Origin: Marsupella aquatica
Lineage: Eukaryota; Marchantiophyta
Length of the DNA stretch: 64,000 nt
Assembly: GCA_973895155.1 (NCBI GenBank)
Contig: OZ316895.1
Coordinates: forward strand, 18,228,001-18,292,000
Reading direction: 5' to 3'
The notes below the pieces were generated by a model, which saw nothing but the letters and a program-made list of their open reading frames with translations, had not been told where the DNA came from and searched no databases. Positions 39,652 to 48,890 of the stretch are shown here, one piece after another (within the stretch, counting starts at the first letter, position 1; each line of letters begins with the position of its first letter). Position numbers and translations under genes: made by a program.

Positions 39652-41043
39652 TGTGGTATGGGTGTCCCTGCAATTTTTTCTGGAAACTTGTTTATTTTTA
39701 GCATATCACAAGATTTACTTACACTTTAGACACCTTCCGGCCAACATTTACTTGTTCTGGACACTTATAGAAATATTTGACATCTCCGGCTTTCCTGACG
39801 ATTCCTAGTGTACTTTGCCCGACGCTGTGACCAGCGCCCGTTTCTTTTACTCAAGACGCTGCGGAAGCGTCCAACCTCCTCATGACGCTTTTGGCAGTGC
39901 CCGACCGCCACCAAGACTCTATGAGGATTTCGACCGACGCTGTGGAAAGCGTCAGCTTCAACACACGACGCTGTGAGCAGCGTCCACCCTAGTATTGACG
40001 CTGTGAGCAGTGTGAGCAGCGTCCGTTGGTTTTACTTAAGACGCTTCTAGCAGCGTCCAGATTCTCCCGACGCTTCTAGCAGCGTCCGCTCAACACTTAG
40101 TTTTTGAAGTAGATTACTAGTAAAGTAGTATTCTACCACCCTTGTTGAAGTACTTATGCTGTGCTTCTCCCTTGTTTAGTTTTAAGCTTGGAAAGGCACG
40201 ACTGTTCTTACCTCCTCCATTTTAGGATTCCAGCACTTATAAGACAGAGTAGAATGCTCATTTGAAGTAGAGAGAAATAGAGTTAATACTGTATTCAGAA
40301 TTGAGTCTTCTGAATAGTTTTCTCCTCCTTCCATTGTAACAAGGCATGCTGTGAGTGTTTTGTATGGAAGTAAAGCTATATTGATTGAAGTTAAGATTGA
40401 ATTCAAGAGATTCCTGTGGTGATTGAATTCAGTTGCAGATTTCTGAAACTCGTATTGAATTCACTGCTAGGCTTGCTTGCAGAGTCGGGATTCGCTAGCC
40501 AATTCAAGAATAGTTAATGATAAATGAGAAGTAAATTCTGATTCTCAGAGTAGTTAGTACTGTTGCTTTGATTCTGGAATATGGTTTAGAGTTTGACTGA
40601 ATTGCGTATCGCTGATGTCAAACCATGTTGACGGCATTTTAAATCATATCATTCATTTGCAATCAGAAAGCTTCTGCTTCATCAGATTGAGAATTCCATT
40701 ATCATTAACCTTTGTGTTTTGAAGAGTGAGATGGATGAATTATGAGATAGATTTCATGTCTATACTGAGCCCAAATCCTTTCTGAAGGAGTGGCAGTAGC
40801 AGCTTGTAGTCTCTAAATCCTTACTCATTTCTTCTCTAATTCATAAATCAGAAGTTCAGTTACTTTGTTGTTTGTTTATTCGATTTTTTTTTATTGAGAA
40901 GTGAAGTCAACATAGAGCTCAAGACTCTAAATCACTCGGAGTGATAAAAGTTATACAATTCATTCTGAAATCTGTTCTTAAAGGGATCGAAACCCTGGTT
41001 TTAGGTGAGGAGAGTCACTTTTGATACTTAGCACTATACGACA
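39652..41043 (+). repeat. 3' LTR of element Z
   Basis: 1392 bp, same length and, by line-by-line comparison, same sequence as the 5' LTR, including the T9 run and all eight hairpins. Followed by ACACG. Confidence 0.95.
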
Positions 41044-41048
41044 ACACG
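41044..41048. repeat. Target-site duplication ACACG, right of element Z
   Basis: Matches 27825-27829. Confidence 0.93.
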
Positions 41049-42699
41049 AAATGGCAGCCGGGGGGACATCTTGAACTCTGTCCGTTGCATTATTAGGAGT
41101 ATAACTAGGCCCCAGTGCAGGGGCGATGGTAACATGCAGAGGACACAGGGTCGCAGTGAGCTCCTGTGAGTCAGTAATGCAGCCAGCAGCTCCCAAGGAT
41201 GGAGGCAGTCCCAGGTGAGCGGTCTCAACCCGAAAGTCATTTTTCTCCTTCTGCAACCCCACAGGGGCCAGCAGCTCAACCCCCCAGGGCTCCGGGTGTT
41301 CCAAAAGCTGCTCCACCTGAGCAAAATCCTCCACCACCGAGAAGGGAATAACCTCGAGTGGGGGCACATTAGCCTCCCAAAACCGAGCCCTTGCTTCAGC
41401 ATTGGCTTCCGCACGAAGCACCTCCTCATGGTCCGCCTCAGAGTGTCTCTCGTCGTCTTTCTCCTCCGGGGGGTCCACAACCGTTCTCCGTGCTCCAACA
41501 GCCTCCACGTCTTCTTTACAGTTCCTGGCCAGGTGACCTCTTTGGTTGCATCGATAGCAGTGATAAGGAATGTTTTTAAAAGTTACAGGTTGCCAAATTA
41601 CAATGTCTTCACGAATCCGAATCTTAACGCTGGCAGGCACTTCTCTATCCGTATCCCAGAGTATGCAGGCCCGATCGTGAGGGTATGAGCTAAATTCGTG
41701 TCCCTGGATATAGTAAAGCAGAGTCCCTAAAGAGCTAGCTATCTTTCTTCTGCAGCCCTCCAATGCCAGGTCACGAAACGGGATCTCAATCCATACAGGA
41801 AGTTTAGTAAAGTTCTCACATTTTACATCAAATGACGGCTCCCATGGGAAAGTGTAGACAAATCGTCTCTCCATGAACCAGGGCGCGTAATTGAGAGCTA
41901 GATCTCTATGGTCCGGGTTTTCAAAGACAATCATGTAGAAATTCTTCCCTATGAATTTAACTTGTAAGACAGGCCAATTCTCTTGATTCGTCATCACCTC
42001 ATCAACCCAAGCTCTGAAGTCAGTGAGGAGCGGCGTTCTTCCGGTAAAGTAACAGATCAGCGCACAATTATAAAGCTGCCTCACATTCCGTGCTGCTTCC
42101 GGTAGGTTCCATTCCACCTCTGTAAACAAACGTTTGTCCAGATCACCCTTTGATCTGATCGCAATTTCACGTAGGATCCTAATGCAGTCTTCAGGTTCTT
42201 CCTCCTCTAGAGATGCAGCTCGCCTCTCCTCATTCTCTCGTGGCCCCGCTCTCCCCTTTGGTGCGCAACCGAAGCCCTCAGTTGCGCCTCTCCTCTCATT
42301 TCCCCAATCCCTGGGCTGAAAAACATCTCTTTTCGTCCCAGTTCCCTCCGTCTCCTCCAGGGTCCTTGGTAGTCTTGTTCCCCTCTCCGCGTTGAGCTCA
42401 GGCCTGGTTTCCATGGCAGGACGCTTAATGTCCATCATATTATCACTCAATGAGTCCCGGGCAGCGGTAGGTGTAGTCAAGGCCGGGTCAATCCACCCCG
42501 AACGCGCATCTTGCGCAGAGAATTCCACAGGAGGTCCCCTGCCCTCACTTTCCAGCACCGGTGTTCGCTCCATTGCTACCTCGTTATAAGCACTAGGAGG
42601 CGCTTGCATCATCCTCGCAGCTCGTCCACCAGCAAGGCGCCCCCCACGAGAGAATCTACGCCCAGAGGATCCGTAATAGTCTATCCCCTGATCACCCAT
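41044..42699 (-). pseudogene. LINE1 ORF1, N-terminal part (DUF4283-like, CCHC knuckle)
   Basis: Minus-strand frame from the ATG at 42699 into the Z insertion site. Residues ~1-180 are Gly/Arg- then Glu/Pro-rich. Residues ~185-380 match the DUF4283 region of plant L1 ORF1 proteins (LYNCALICYFTGRTPLL, NFYMIVFENPDHRDLAL, WIEIPFRDLALEGCRRKIA). A CCHC knuckle, CYRCNQRGHLARNC, lies near residue 390. The protein binds LINE RNA. With the C-terminal part beyond Z it would be about 695 residues. No stop codon is visible, so only the Z insertion breaks it. Confidence 0.88.
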
Positions 42700-43773
42700 C
42701 TTACTAACTTCTTCTATTAATCGATTGCCGTGTCATCCACTCAGGAAACAAAGAGTCAAAGTCTTCTCTTACTTACCCATGATTCAGTCGACAGTCCGCA
42801 GCCTCACGCAGCACACAGCGCCCGAATCGCCATTCTTCCCCTCGGCAGCGCTTAGACAATTCTCTTCCTGGTTATTCCTTACATATCCCAACAATCACAG
42901 AAGAAACAGTCTCCCCGACAAGGATGGCATTTTTCCCCACGATCTTCGTGGCTCACCGTGGTACCCCAAAGAGATCCTAGTGAAAATTGCCACACCTCCT
43001 TCAACACTCTGAGGTCGAGCAAAGTAGATTCCAGTACTTCTCCGCAAACACCTTCCTCTTCACCCTCCTTTCTCAAATGCAATGAGGTCCAACTCCTACG
43101 TCCCTCCGCACGACGCACGGTCACCAGAGTGTCCGTCCGCCATTTTTTGCGCAGGCACCCGAAACGCCAGTGCTTGACTCAGAGCTCCCGCGACCAAAAG
43201 ATAAAGGGGTCATACGAGAGCCCGCCACTATTTACTGAACCAAATCCCCTCCTCCAACCTCAATCCCGCAGAACCAACATCCTCCTGCTAGAATTTACTG
43301 TAACAATCCGTCCCCTCCCCTCCCCTCCCCCCAAAACCAAAGCAGAGGATCTCACAGTAAGTCCTTAAGTGTAGACACAGCCAGAGCCAGAGCCGCTGAC
43401 TCGATTCAGCTCAGCCATTTCCAATCCTCTTTGACTTCCCGCTATTCTCTCCCCCCGCCAACCTCGTTGTAAAACTGCCTTCCCATGCTCTGTTCCCACC
43501 GCTGCCAAAACTGAGAGCACACAGTGTGCCTTAATACTCAGTCTCGACTTTGATCGCGCTCGTTTGCAGCTATAGCAGTACCGATTCCAAACTGTTAACA
43601 GCCCCAACAACTTCACTTGAATGCCAACGTAACCTACTTCATGATTCCTCTCGGATATCCAAGGTCCCTCCCGATCCCGCAGGGATCAAAACAAAACCAC
43701 AAAAGGGAGAGCACTTCTCAGTTCCGCCAATGCGCTTTCCAAGCTTTCTCCTTAGTTCTTCAGTGGCAAATTA
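42700..43773 (-). other. LINE1 5' UTR
   Basis: About 1.07 kb between the element's 5' end and ORF1, CT-rich on the plus strand, with no coding frame of note. It contains a G-rich tract on the sense strand (43311-43332) and presumably the internal promoter. Confidence 0.65.
43311..43332 (-). promoter_or_regulatory. Four-run G tract in the LINE1 5' UTR (possible G-quadruplex)
   Basis: The sense strand reads GGGGGG A GGGG A GGGG A GGGG, about 610 bases upstream of ORF1. Four G4-plus runs with one-base loops is a strong quadruplex pattern. Confidence 0.5.
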
Positions 43774-43790
43774 TTATTGAAATCTTCTTC
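43774..43790. repeat. Target-site duplication of LINE1, right copy
   Basis: TTATTGAAATCTTCTTC, identical to 23110-23126; part of the LINE3 reverse transcriptase frame. Confidence 0.88.
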
Positions 43791-44256
43791 AGATGCAGGA
43801 ATGAACAATCCAAGATCATCTGCAAATAATCTGTAACAGATCATGAGGGCCTCAGAGATTTGAATACCTCTCAGTCGTCCATGCAGAATCTCCTAATCCA
43901 GATAGTCCATGAGAGGTTGAGTAGCAATCGCAAATAAAAGAGGAGATAACGGGCAACTGGATTTCCTTCGAGAACATGCCATTCAAATGAACCCTGGAGC
44001 CCGCGCCAGTGAGTAAGGATCTCACTAAACTAATGTAGTGACTACAGAGTCCAAGCAAATGCATAGCTTCCCAGATGTAGGAGTGGCAGACTCTGTCGAA
44101 GGCCTTCTCAAAGTCCAACATAAGAAAAAGAGAGTTTTTCTTGTTAACTCATATCCAGTCGACAGTCAACCAGGCAACCGAGATGTTTTCTAAACTGTGC
44201 CTGCCCAGAATGAATCCGGTTTGCTGAGGACTAATAAGCTTGTGTAGAAGTGGTTT

Positions 44257-44261
44257 AAGGC
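44257..44261. repeat. Target-site duplication AAGGC, left of solo LTR B
   Basis: AAGGC is repeated at 48886-48890. Confidence 0.9.
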
Positions 44262-44517
44262 TGTGGTGCGTCCCATGGCTCCCTAAACCCAAGAAACCCC
44301 CCAGCTCAAGCCGATTCCCGCAGGTTTCGTGCTTGGCGAGGCCGTCTCCGCGGCTTAGCGGCATGGGACGTTGCTAACCTTCTACTACTACTATTAACAT
44401 TTTACACACATATACTGGACAGATCCTTCATCGGGTCATGAGATACGTAGCCGGCCTAATATAGGCCTTCCCCTGTCTTCCCCTGTCTTCCCCTCCGTCT
44501 TGTTAGGTATGTTTGGA

Positions 44518-44531
44518 TTCCGCCGCCGGAA
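44518..44531. promoter_or_regulatory. Conserved dyad (LTR B)
   Basis: Reverse complement of TTCCGGCGGCGGAA in the same LTR position as in A and C. Confidence 0.45.
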
Positions 44532-45182
44532 TGATCCCCAATAGGCTTGGTTAAGCCGCTAAGACCTCTCTCAGCTCGACACATCCAACTCTCACTCCCC
44601 TGCTTACTTTCCTTCCTTCTGTTGATGTGGGCACTCTTCACACAAGTTAATGCGACACACAAATAGCAAAATGACTCATTCTGACTGAGTCATACCATGC
44701 ACTTGCCATACAAACAGTACATCTCATACACAAGTTCTGCGAACTAAGCCGTGAGGCCAACTCTATTCAGCTCTTAGGCATGAGGAAACATGAATATACA
44801 CAAGGGTCACTGTATGACTAACCGAGAGCTTCTCGTACTACTTGATCCCAGCCCGGCTGGTGCAAACTAAAAACTTGCTAAAGAAGAGGCCCTGAGCTCC
44901 CCGCTGCCCAGGTACTTATCCTGGTAGTGGATCCGCCATTCTTTGCATCGTAAGCCTAATCTACTTAACAGTAATCTACTTGCCCGAATCTACCTATGTA
45001 CAGCAAGGCAAGAGCACAAGTGTTGCTCCTACCAGTGGGACCGCAATCCCACTAAGCTAAGTGTCAGGGCCGCTCCTGGTTCTGATCCTAATCCTAAACG
45101 TGGAGATCCGTGCCCGCCCTGCCCACTCACGCCTCCTCCCTCCACGTCCGCCCTCCCTAAAAGGAACGGCGCCCTTGCACCG

Positions 45183-48100
45183 TCACGACACCGGGGGTGG
45201 ATCCTCAATGGACGCCCCCAACACTTCCTCCTCAGCCACTGCCGTTGGCCCGCCTACTGACAGATTACCTGCCCTTGACCGAGTCAACTCTCCATCGGCC
45301 TGACTGGGTCCACCTTCGGCTTCAGCCTCGACAACTCCCACGGCTTCGGCTTCAGCCACCCCCACGGCTTCGGCTTCCCCTTCCCCTAGGGTAGTTGGAT
45401 CCTTAGCCGTGACCCTGTCTGGGGTCGGTGCTGGGTCTACCTCCTTGATCACCACGGCCTGTGAAGTCGTATTACTCCTTGACCCTGAAGGTTTTCGCTT
45501 CTTCTTCGTTGGTGGCTCGGCAGCTGGTCCCTTCCCCTTCCCACTTACCTCCGGCACTGGTGCAGGTGGGGCGGCTTGTCCTTCGGCAATTACCACCCCT
45601 GGTAACTGGTTTGTCCCAACAGGAGATGGACCTGCTGCAGCTAAGCATTTAAATACTGCGGCTTGTTTCTTCAGCCGCTCTGTTTGGTTGTCGGCCCGCC
45701 GCTGTAGGTTCTCCATCTTCCTCGTGATTTCCTCCAACTCCTCTTGGGTTTCATCCAGGTCCTTACGTGCCCCCTCCAGCTCGTTTTTGGCCTCCTCCTG
45801 CTCCCTGTGGGCTTCCTCCAATTCCTTCTTCAAGGTAGCCTTCTCCTCCTGGGTTGCTCTTAGCTCCTTGTCGAGCTCTGCAATGATGACAGACTCCATC
45901 TGGTTCATCTTGGCGTAAGTCTGTTCGAGCATCTCGTCCTTCTCCCTTAGGTCGGCCTTGAAGCTGGCCGTCAGGGACGCAAGCTCCTGCTGCAGCGCCA
46001 TAATCCCTTGATAGGATTTCCCTAACTTGACTTCCTTCTGCTCAAGGGCTCCGCGGATTTTCTCGAGCTCCCCTTTCAACGCCCATTCCTTTCTTTGGGT
46101 CTCCGCCATGGCCCGGCTGTTGGTTGTTATGTGGGCCTCCTCTGTATTCTTCAGCTCTTGCTTCCACTTTTCCCTTTCTTTGATCGTGTCGGCCAACTCT
46201 TCCTGCGTCTGAGTCAGTTTATCCTTGATATTCTGATTATCAGCCTGCGCGGCGTCCAACTGCCCCTGCATGATGTTCAGCTCATGTCGTTTAATCCGCA
46301 GTTCATCTTGGGCTTTCTTGGCCGCCCTTAGATCTTCAATCTCGGCTCCCATCCTCCTAAGCCGCCGAATGACCTCGTCCTTCTTGCTTCTCTCTAAAGC
46401 CACCGCTTCTTCTAATTGGTGCTTCTCCAACTGCTCCCTATGGAAAAAGGGTCCTACCTCCAACTCCTCTCCAAAGATGCCGAGCGCAAGTTCCCCACAC
46501 ATCTCACCATACTCCATGGCTCTATTCTTAGCGTAGGTGGAGTAAGTAGAAGTGATCGGCATCGCCCATCGTGGCCTCTGCTCCCAAGCCGTCCTGCGGA
46601 TCTCTTCAATCGTGGCTAGAGGTTTGCTTCCTTTTTCGGCTAGCCGCCTGATGTCCTCCGGCCAATCTCCTCCTGGTAAATCCTTTTCCTTAGCCAGGGC
46701 GGCCTCTTCCTCCTGCTTGATTCGCTCCTGAAATTCCTGCACCGTCTGTTTTATGCCGTCGAAGCTCGGGGGAGCAACATCTGGTGGGGGAGACTCAGGG
46801 CTACTCTGTTGGTTGGGGTCCCCTCGCACTACCCTTGGAAGTGTGGGGACAAACCGGCCATAGGTCCTTACTCCTGGAACGTGATGGTCCGACCCATAGC
46901 CGGAATTATCATGGCTGCAGTCCTCCACTGCCTCCTCTACCTCTTGGATTTCCGGCTTCTCCCTCTCCTCTTCCTCGGTAGGAGCTTCAAGCAATTCTGC
47001 CTCAGATTCGGAGCTTGAGGTTCCCACGTACATTCGAACACCTGGCTTGGATTCCGGCCTGATTCTCTCCTTGTCTCCAGCAAAGGGGTTTTCTCTTGTG
47101 AGCCGGTGTAGGCCTACCTCTGTAGTAGTGTCCTGCATTGTTGCCGTTGCCGTTGTCGTTGCCGATGCCGATTTCTTTTCTTTCTCCAGTAGTTTCAGCA
47201 GACTCTGCATGCCTGGTTGCTGCATCGGCAAGTCTTCCTTCCTGGGCCTAAACACCTGCTCGATCGTAGGACTAACAGGTGGTTGAGGCTTCTCAGCCAA
47301 CGGCCTCGGCGTTGGAGCTTCCTCGGGTGCCCTTACCTGCAGGGGAAGTACCGGGGCAAAAGTCTGACCTCTGGCATACCAGCACAACAGCGGCATGTGA
47401 TAGCCAAGCCGCGACACGCTCCCCATGCCGATTACCTGCTGCTCCTCCTTTAAGATCTTCTTCAATTGGTTGAGGAGGTACCCGTTGTAGTCCCGGCTTG
47501 GGTCTGGCCTTTCTACCAGATAGACCTGTGCCTTGCCGATCTCTGCCCTCGGCAAGTTACAATGCATGGTCACCCGCAAGAAGTCGATCATCTCTCCTAT
47601 GTGCGGGTTGGTGCAGGTGTTCCGGAAGAAGCCATTCTTCGTTGATGGCCCGGGGAACGACCGGAACTCCTTGTCAGGCAAGGTCTTCCTGGTATCAACT
47701 TTGGTCTTATTGCCCATCGGCAAGCCAAACACTTCGGCAATCACCTTGGGAGTAAGATAGAAATCCTTCCCATATATCCTCGTGCAATTGGTCTCGGGTT
47801 CCCATGACCCCACGAATTCTAATAGGTCTGACTCCGGTACCTCCGGCTTCAGCCATGGTAATCTTACAAAGGCCTCCAAGCCGGATCCGGCCATGAAGCC
47901 TTGGTACTTCTTGGTCTGCATGGCCGTAAAGCATGCATCCTCCTCCCGTGCAAAATGTAGTTGCACCTCCACCGGTAGGGTTGCCGCCCAGCCCTTCCAG
48001 GTGTCATCCCTGGTTGGAATGGCCTTGATGGGATCGACCTCCTCCTCTTCGGCTTCTCCCTGCCTCCTGCTCTGCTGCTCGGCTGGCTTCTTTGGTGCCG

Positions 48101-48770
48101 CCGACCTCGTTCTTTTTGCCGGGGTGGCTTCATCGTTGACGGCTCCCTTCCTCTTCATCTCTGCTGCCGTGGAGGTTTCTCCTAGCACCGTTGCCTGGGT
48201 CCACCTTTCCGTGCTACCCTTTAATTCCCAGTGTATGTCGTTGCAGTTCTTGATGGCCTCTCGGATGCCGACGACGCTGTCTTTGCAAAACAGAAGATCG
48301 TCGAGTTGATTGGAAGTAGGCGTCCACAGGAACTCGTCCTTGATGAGTTCGCCTCCTAAGAAAGCCGTCTTCTGCAGCTCCCACAATCGAGCGAGCTCCT
48401 GCCGTTCTCGAGCTGCCCTTTCTGACTCCTCGTCCTCGTAAGTCTTGATGTACTCAGTTGCCCGTTCGAACAGGCATCCCCAGAAATGTGCCGCTTGATT
48501 GACGTTGCTCATACCCTCCTTAGGTTGATCGTCGGTATCTACTCTCTCCCCGAGTGCTTGCCTAAGCAGCTGACAGTAGTTGGCCTCCCGTAGTCGTCTG
48601 CCTAGTTCGTGCTCGCAAATGAGCCACCATCTCCTGCAAGCGCTCCTTACCCCTCTCCTCTGCCGGTCCTTCTTCCCGTTGATCCTTCCTAGCCGCCGAC
48701 GCTTAACGCGCCCTAACCCTAATCGGGTTTTCACCCTCAGCCTTACCTCCGGCCTCTGCCCGGGTTCCAT
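45183..48770 (-). CDS. Intact ~1,195-residue protein encoded inside a giant LTR
   Basis: Open from the ATG at 48770 (an in-frame ATG also exists at 48809, upstream of the TATA-like box, so 48770 is preferred; ATGGAACCCG is conserved in all three LTR copies). Residues ~1-90 are basic, ~95-200 helical (NVNQAAHFWGCLFERATEY). Residues ~290-470 form a globular domain with FVRLPWLKPEVPESDLLEF, FYLTPKVIAEVFGLP and GYHMPLLCWYARG, resembling plant mobile or putative transposon-protein domains of Athila-type elements. Residues ~620-760 are charged and Pro-rich. Residues ~800-1045 form a long coiled coil, followed by KKKRKPSGSRS, which could be a nuclear-localisation signal, and a Glu/Ala tail. No catalytic motif is seen. 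It may be a structural or regulatory retroelement protein. Confidence 0.8.
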   Translation of the reverse strand: MEPGQRPEVRLRVKTRLGLGRVKRRRLGRINGKKDRQRRGVRSACRRWWLICEHELGRRLREANYCQLLRQALGERVDTDDQPKEGMSNVNQAAHFWGCLFERATEYIKTYEDEESERAARERQELARLWELQKTAFLGGELIKDEFLWTPTSNQLDDLLFCKDSVVGIREAIKNCNDIHWELKGSTERWTQATVLGETSTAAEMKRKGAVNDEATPAKRTRSAAPKKPAEQQSRRQGEAEEEEVDPIKAIPTRDDTWKGWAATLPVEVQLHFAREEDACFTAMQTKKYQGFMAGSGLEAFVRLPWLKPEVPESDLLEFVGSWEPETNCTRIYGKDFYLTPKVIAEVFGLPMGNKTKVDTRKTLPDKEFRSFPGPSTKNGFFRNTCTNPHIGEMIDFLRVTMHCNLPRAEIGKAQVYLVERPDPSRDYNGYLLNQLKKILKEEQQVIGMGSVSRLGYHMPLLCWYARGQTFAPVLPLQVRAPEEAPTPRPLAEKPQPPVSPTIEQVFRPRKEDLPMQQPGMQSLLKLLEKEKKSASATTTATATMQDTTTEVGLHRLTRENPFAGDKERIRPESKPGVRMYVGTSSSESEAELLEAPTEEEEREKPEIQEVEEAVEDCSHDNSGYGSDHHVPGVRTYGRFVPTLPRVVRGDPNQQSSPESPPPDVAPPSFDGIKQTVQEFQERIKQEEEAALAKEKDLPGGDWPEDIRRLAEKGSKPLATIEEIRRTAWEQRPRWAMPITSTYSTYAKNRAMEYGEMCGELALGIFGEELEVGPFFHREQLEKHQLEEAVALERSKKDEVIRRLRRMGAEIEDLRAAKKAQDELRIKRHELNIMQGQLDAAQADNQNIKDKLTQTQEELADTIKEREKWKQELKNTEEAHITTNSRAMAETQRKEWALKGELEKIRGALEQKEVKLGKSYQGIMALQQELASLTASFKADLREKDEMLEQTYAKMNQMESVIIAELDKELRATQEEKATLKKELEEAHREQEEAKNELEGARKDLDETQEELEEITRKMENLQRRADNQTERLKKQAAVFKCLAAAGPSPVGTNQLPGVVIAEGQAAPPAPVPEVSGKGKGPAAEPPTKKKRKPSGSRSNTTSQAVVIKEVDPAPTPDRVTAKDPTTLGEGEAEAVGVAEAEAVGVVEAEAEGGPSQADGELTRSRAGNLSVGGPTAVAEEEVLGASIEDPPPVS

Positions 48771-48784
48771 GGTTGCCCCTAATT

Positions 48785-48790
48785 GTTTAT
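48785..48790 (-). promoter_or_regulatory. TATA-like box upstream of the LTR B reading frame
   Basis: TATAAA on the minus strand, 15 bases before the preferred ATG at 48770 and about 100 bp inside the LTR; conserved in A and C. Confidence 0.35.
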
Positions 48791-48885
48791 ATTTTCCTTG
48801 TTTTGTCACTATACTAAGGTGTTCCTAGGGTGCCTTCCTGCTTTACCCACTTAACCGGCCGAGTGATTCCTGTCTAGGCATCACA

Positions 48886-48890
48886 AAGGC
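48886..48890. repeat. Target-site duplication AAGGC, right of solo LTR B
   Basis: Matches 44257-44261. Confidence 0.9.

Larger units (their letters stand above)
27830..41043 (+). mobile_element. Element Z: complete 13.2 kb Athila/Tat-like gypsy retrotransposon
   Basis: Order: 5' LTR (27830-29221), primer-binding site (29228-29245), leader with hairpins, gag (30440-31702), protease (31671-33494), pol (33495-36467), internal polypurine tract copy (36490-36505), extra reading frames (36851-39574), polypurine tract (39639-39651) and 3' LTR (39652-41043). The LTRs have the same length and I found no difference by eye, so the insertion is very young. There is a 5-bp duplication (ACACG) and no chromodomain. 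The pol C-terminus with a final 'NTRINGFRIKRYY'-type motif and the TGGCGCCG primer site fit the Athila/Tat group. It is inserted into ORF1 of LINE1. Confidence 0.95.
23127..43773 (-). mobile_element. LINE1: near-complete plant L1 element, interrupted by element Z
   Basis: Minus-strand L1-type LINE of about 7.4 kb once element Z and one ACACG copy are discounted. Order in sense: 5' UTR (43773-42700), ORF1 (from 42699, split by Z, to 27393), a 56-bp gap, ORF2 (27336-23506), 3' UTR (23505-23127). It has a 17-bp target duplication. The 3' end has no poly(A), but a hairpin at 23163-23184. It sits in the reverse transcriptase of LINE3. Confidence 0.87.
43774..44261 (-). pseudogene. LINE3 ORF2, middle of the reverse transcriptase
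   Basis: Minus-strand codons from LISPQQTGFILGRHSLENIS through LDFEKAFDRVCHSYIWEA to FADDLGLFIPASEEDF. It lies between solo LTR B and the LINE1 insertion and has indels near 43900-44150. It continues the frame that ends at 48886 on the far side of LTR B and resumes at 23126 on the far side of LINE1. Confidence 0.8.
44262..48885 (-). mobile_element. Solo giant LTR, copy B
   Basis: TGTGGTGCG to GGCATCACA on the plus strand, 4624 bp, flanked by AAGGC on both sides. Same family and ends as A and C. Inserted into the LINE3 reverse transcriptase; the frame rejoins when it and one AAGGC are removed. Its internal reading frame is intact, unlike A and C, so it is probably younger or derives from a younger parent. 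A short CTTCCCCTGT-type tandem duplication lies at about 44467-44496. Confidence 0.9.

Noticed and set aside
47533-47760. Many plus-strand 60-175 codon frames across 45409-48828 and 15016-17918
   Set aside because: They are antisense shadows of the long minus-strand LTR protein; codon pattern and conservation support only the minus strand.
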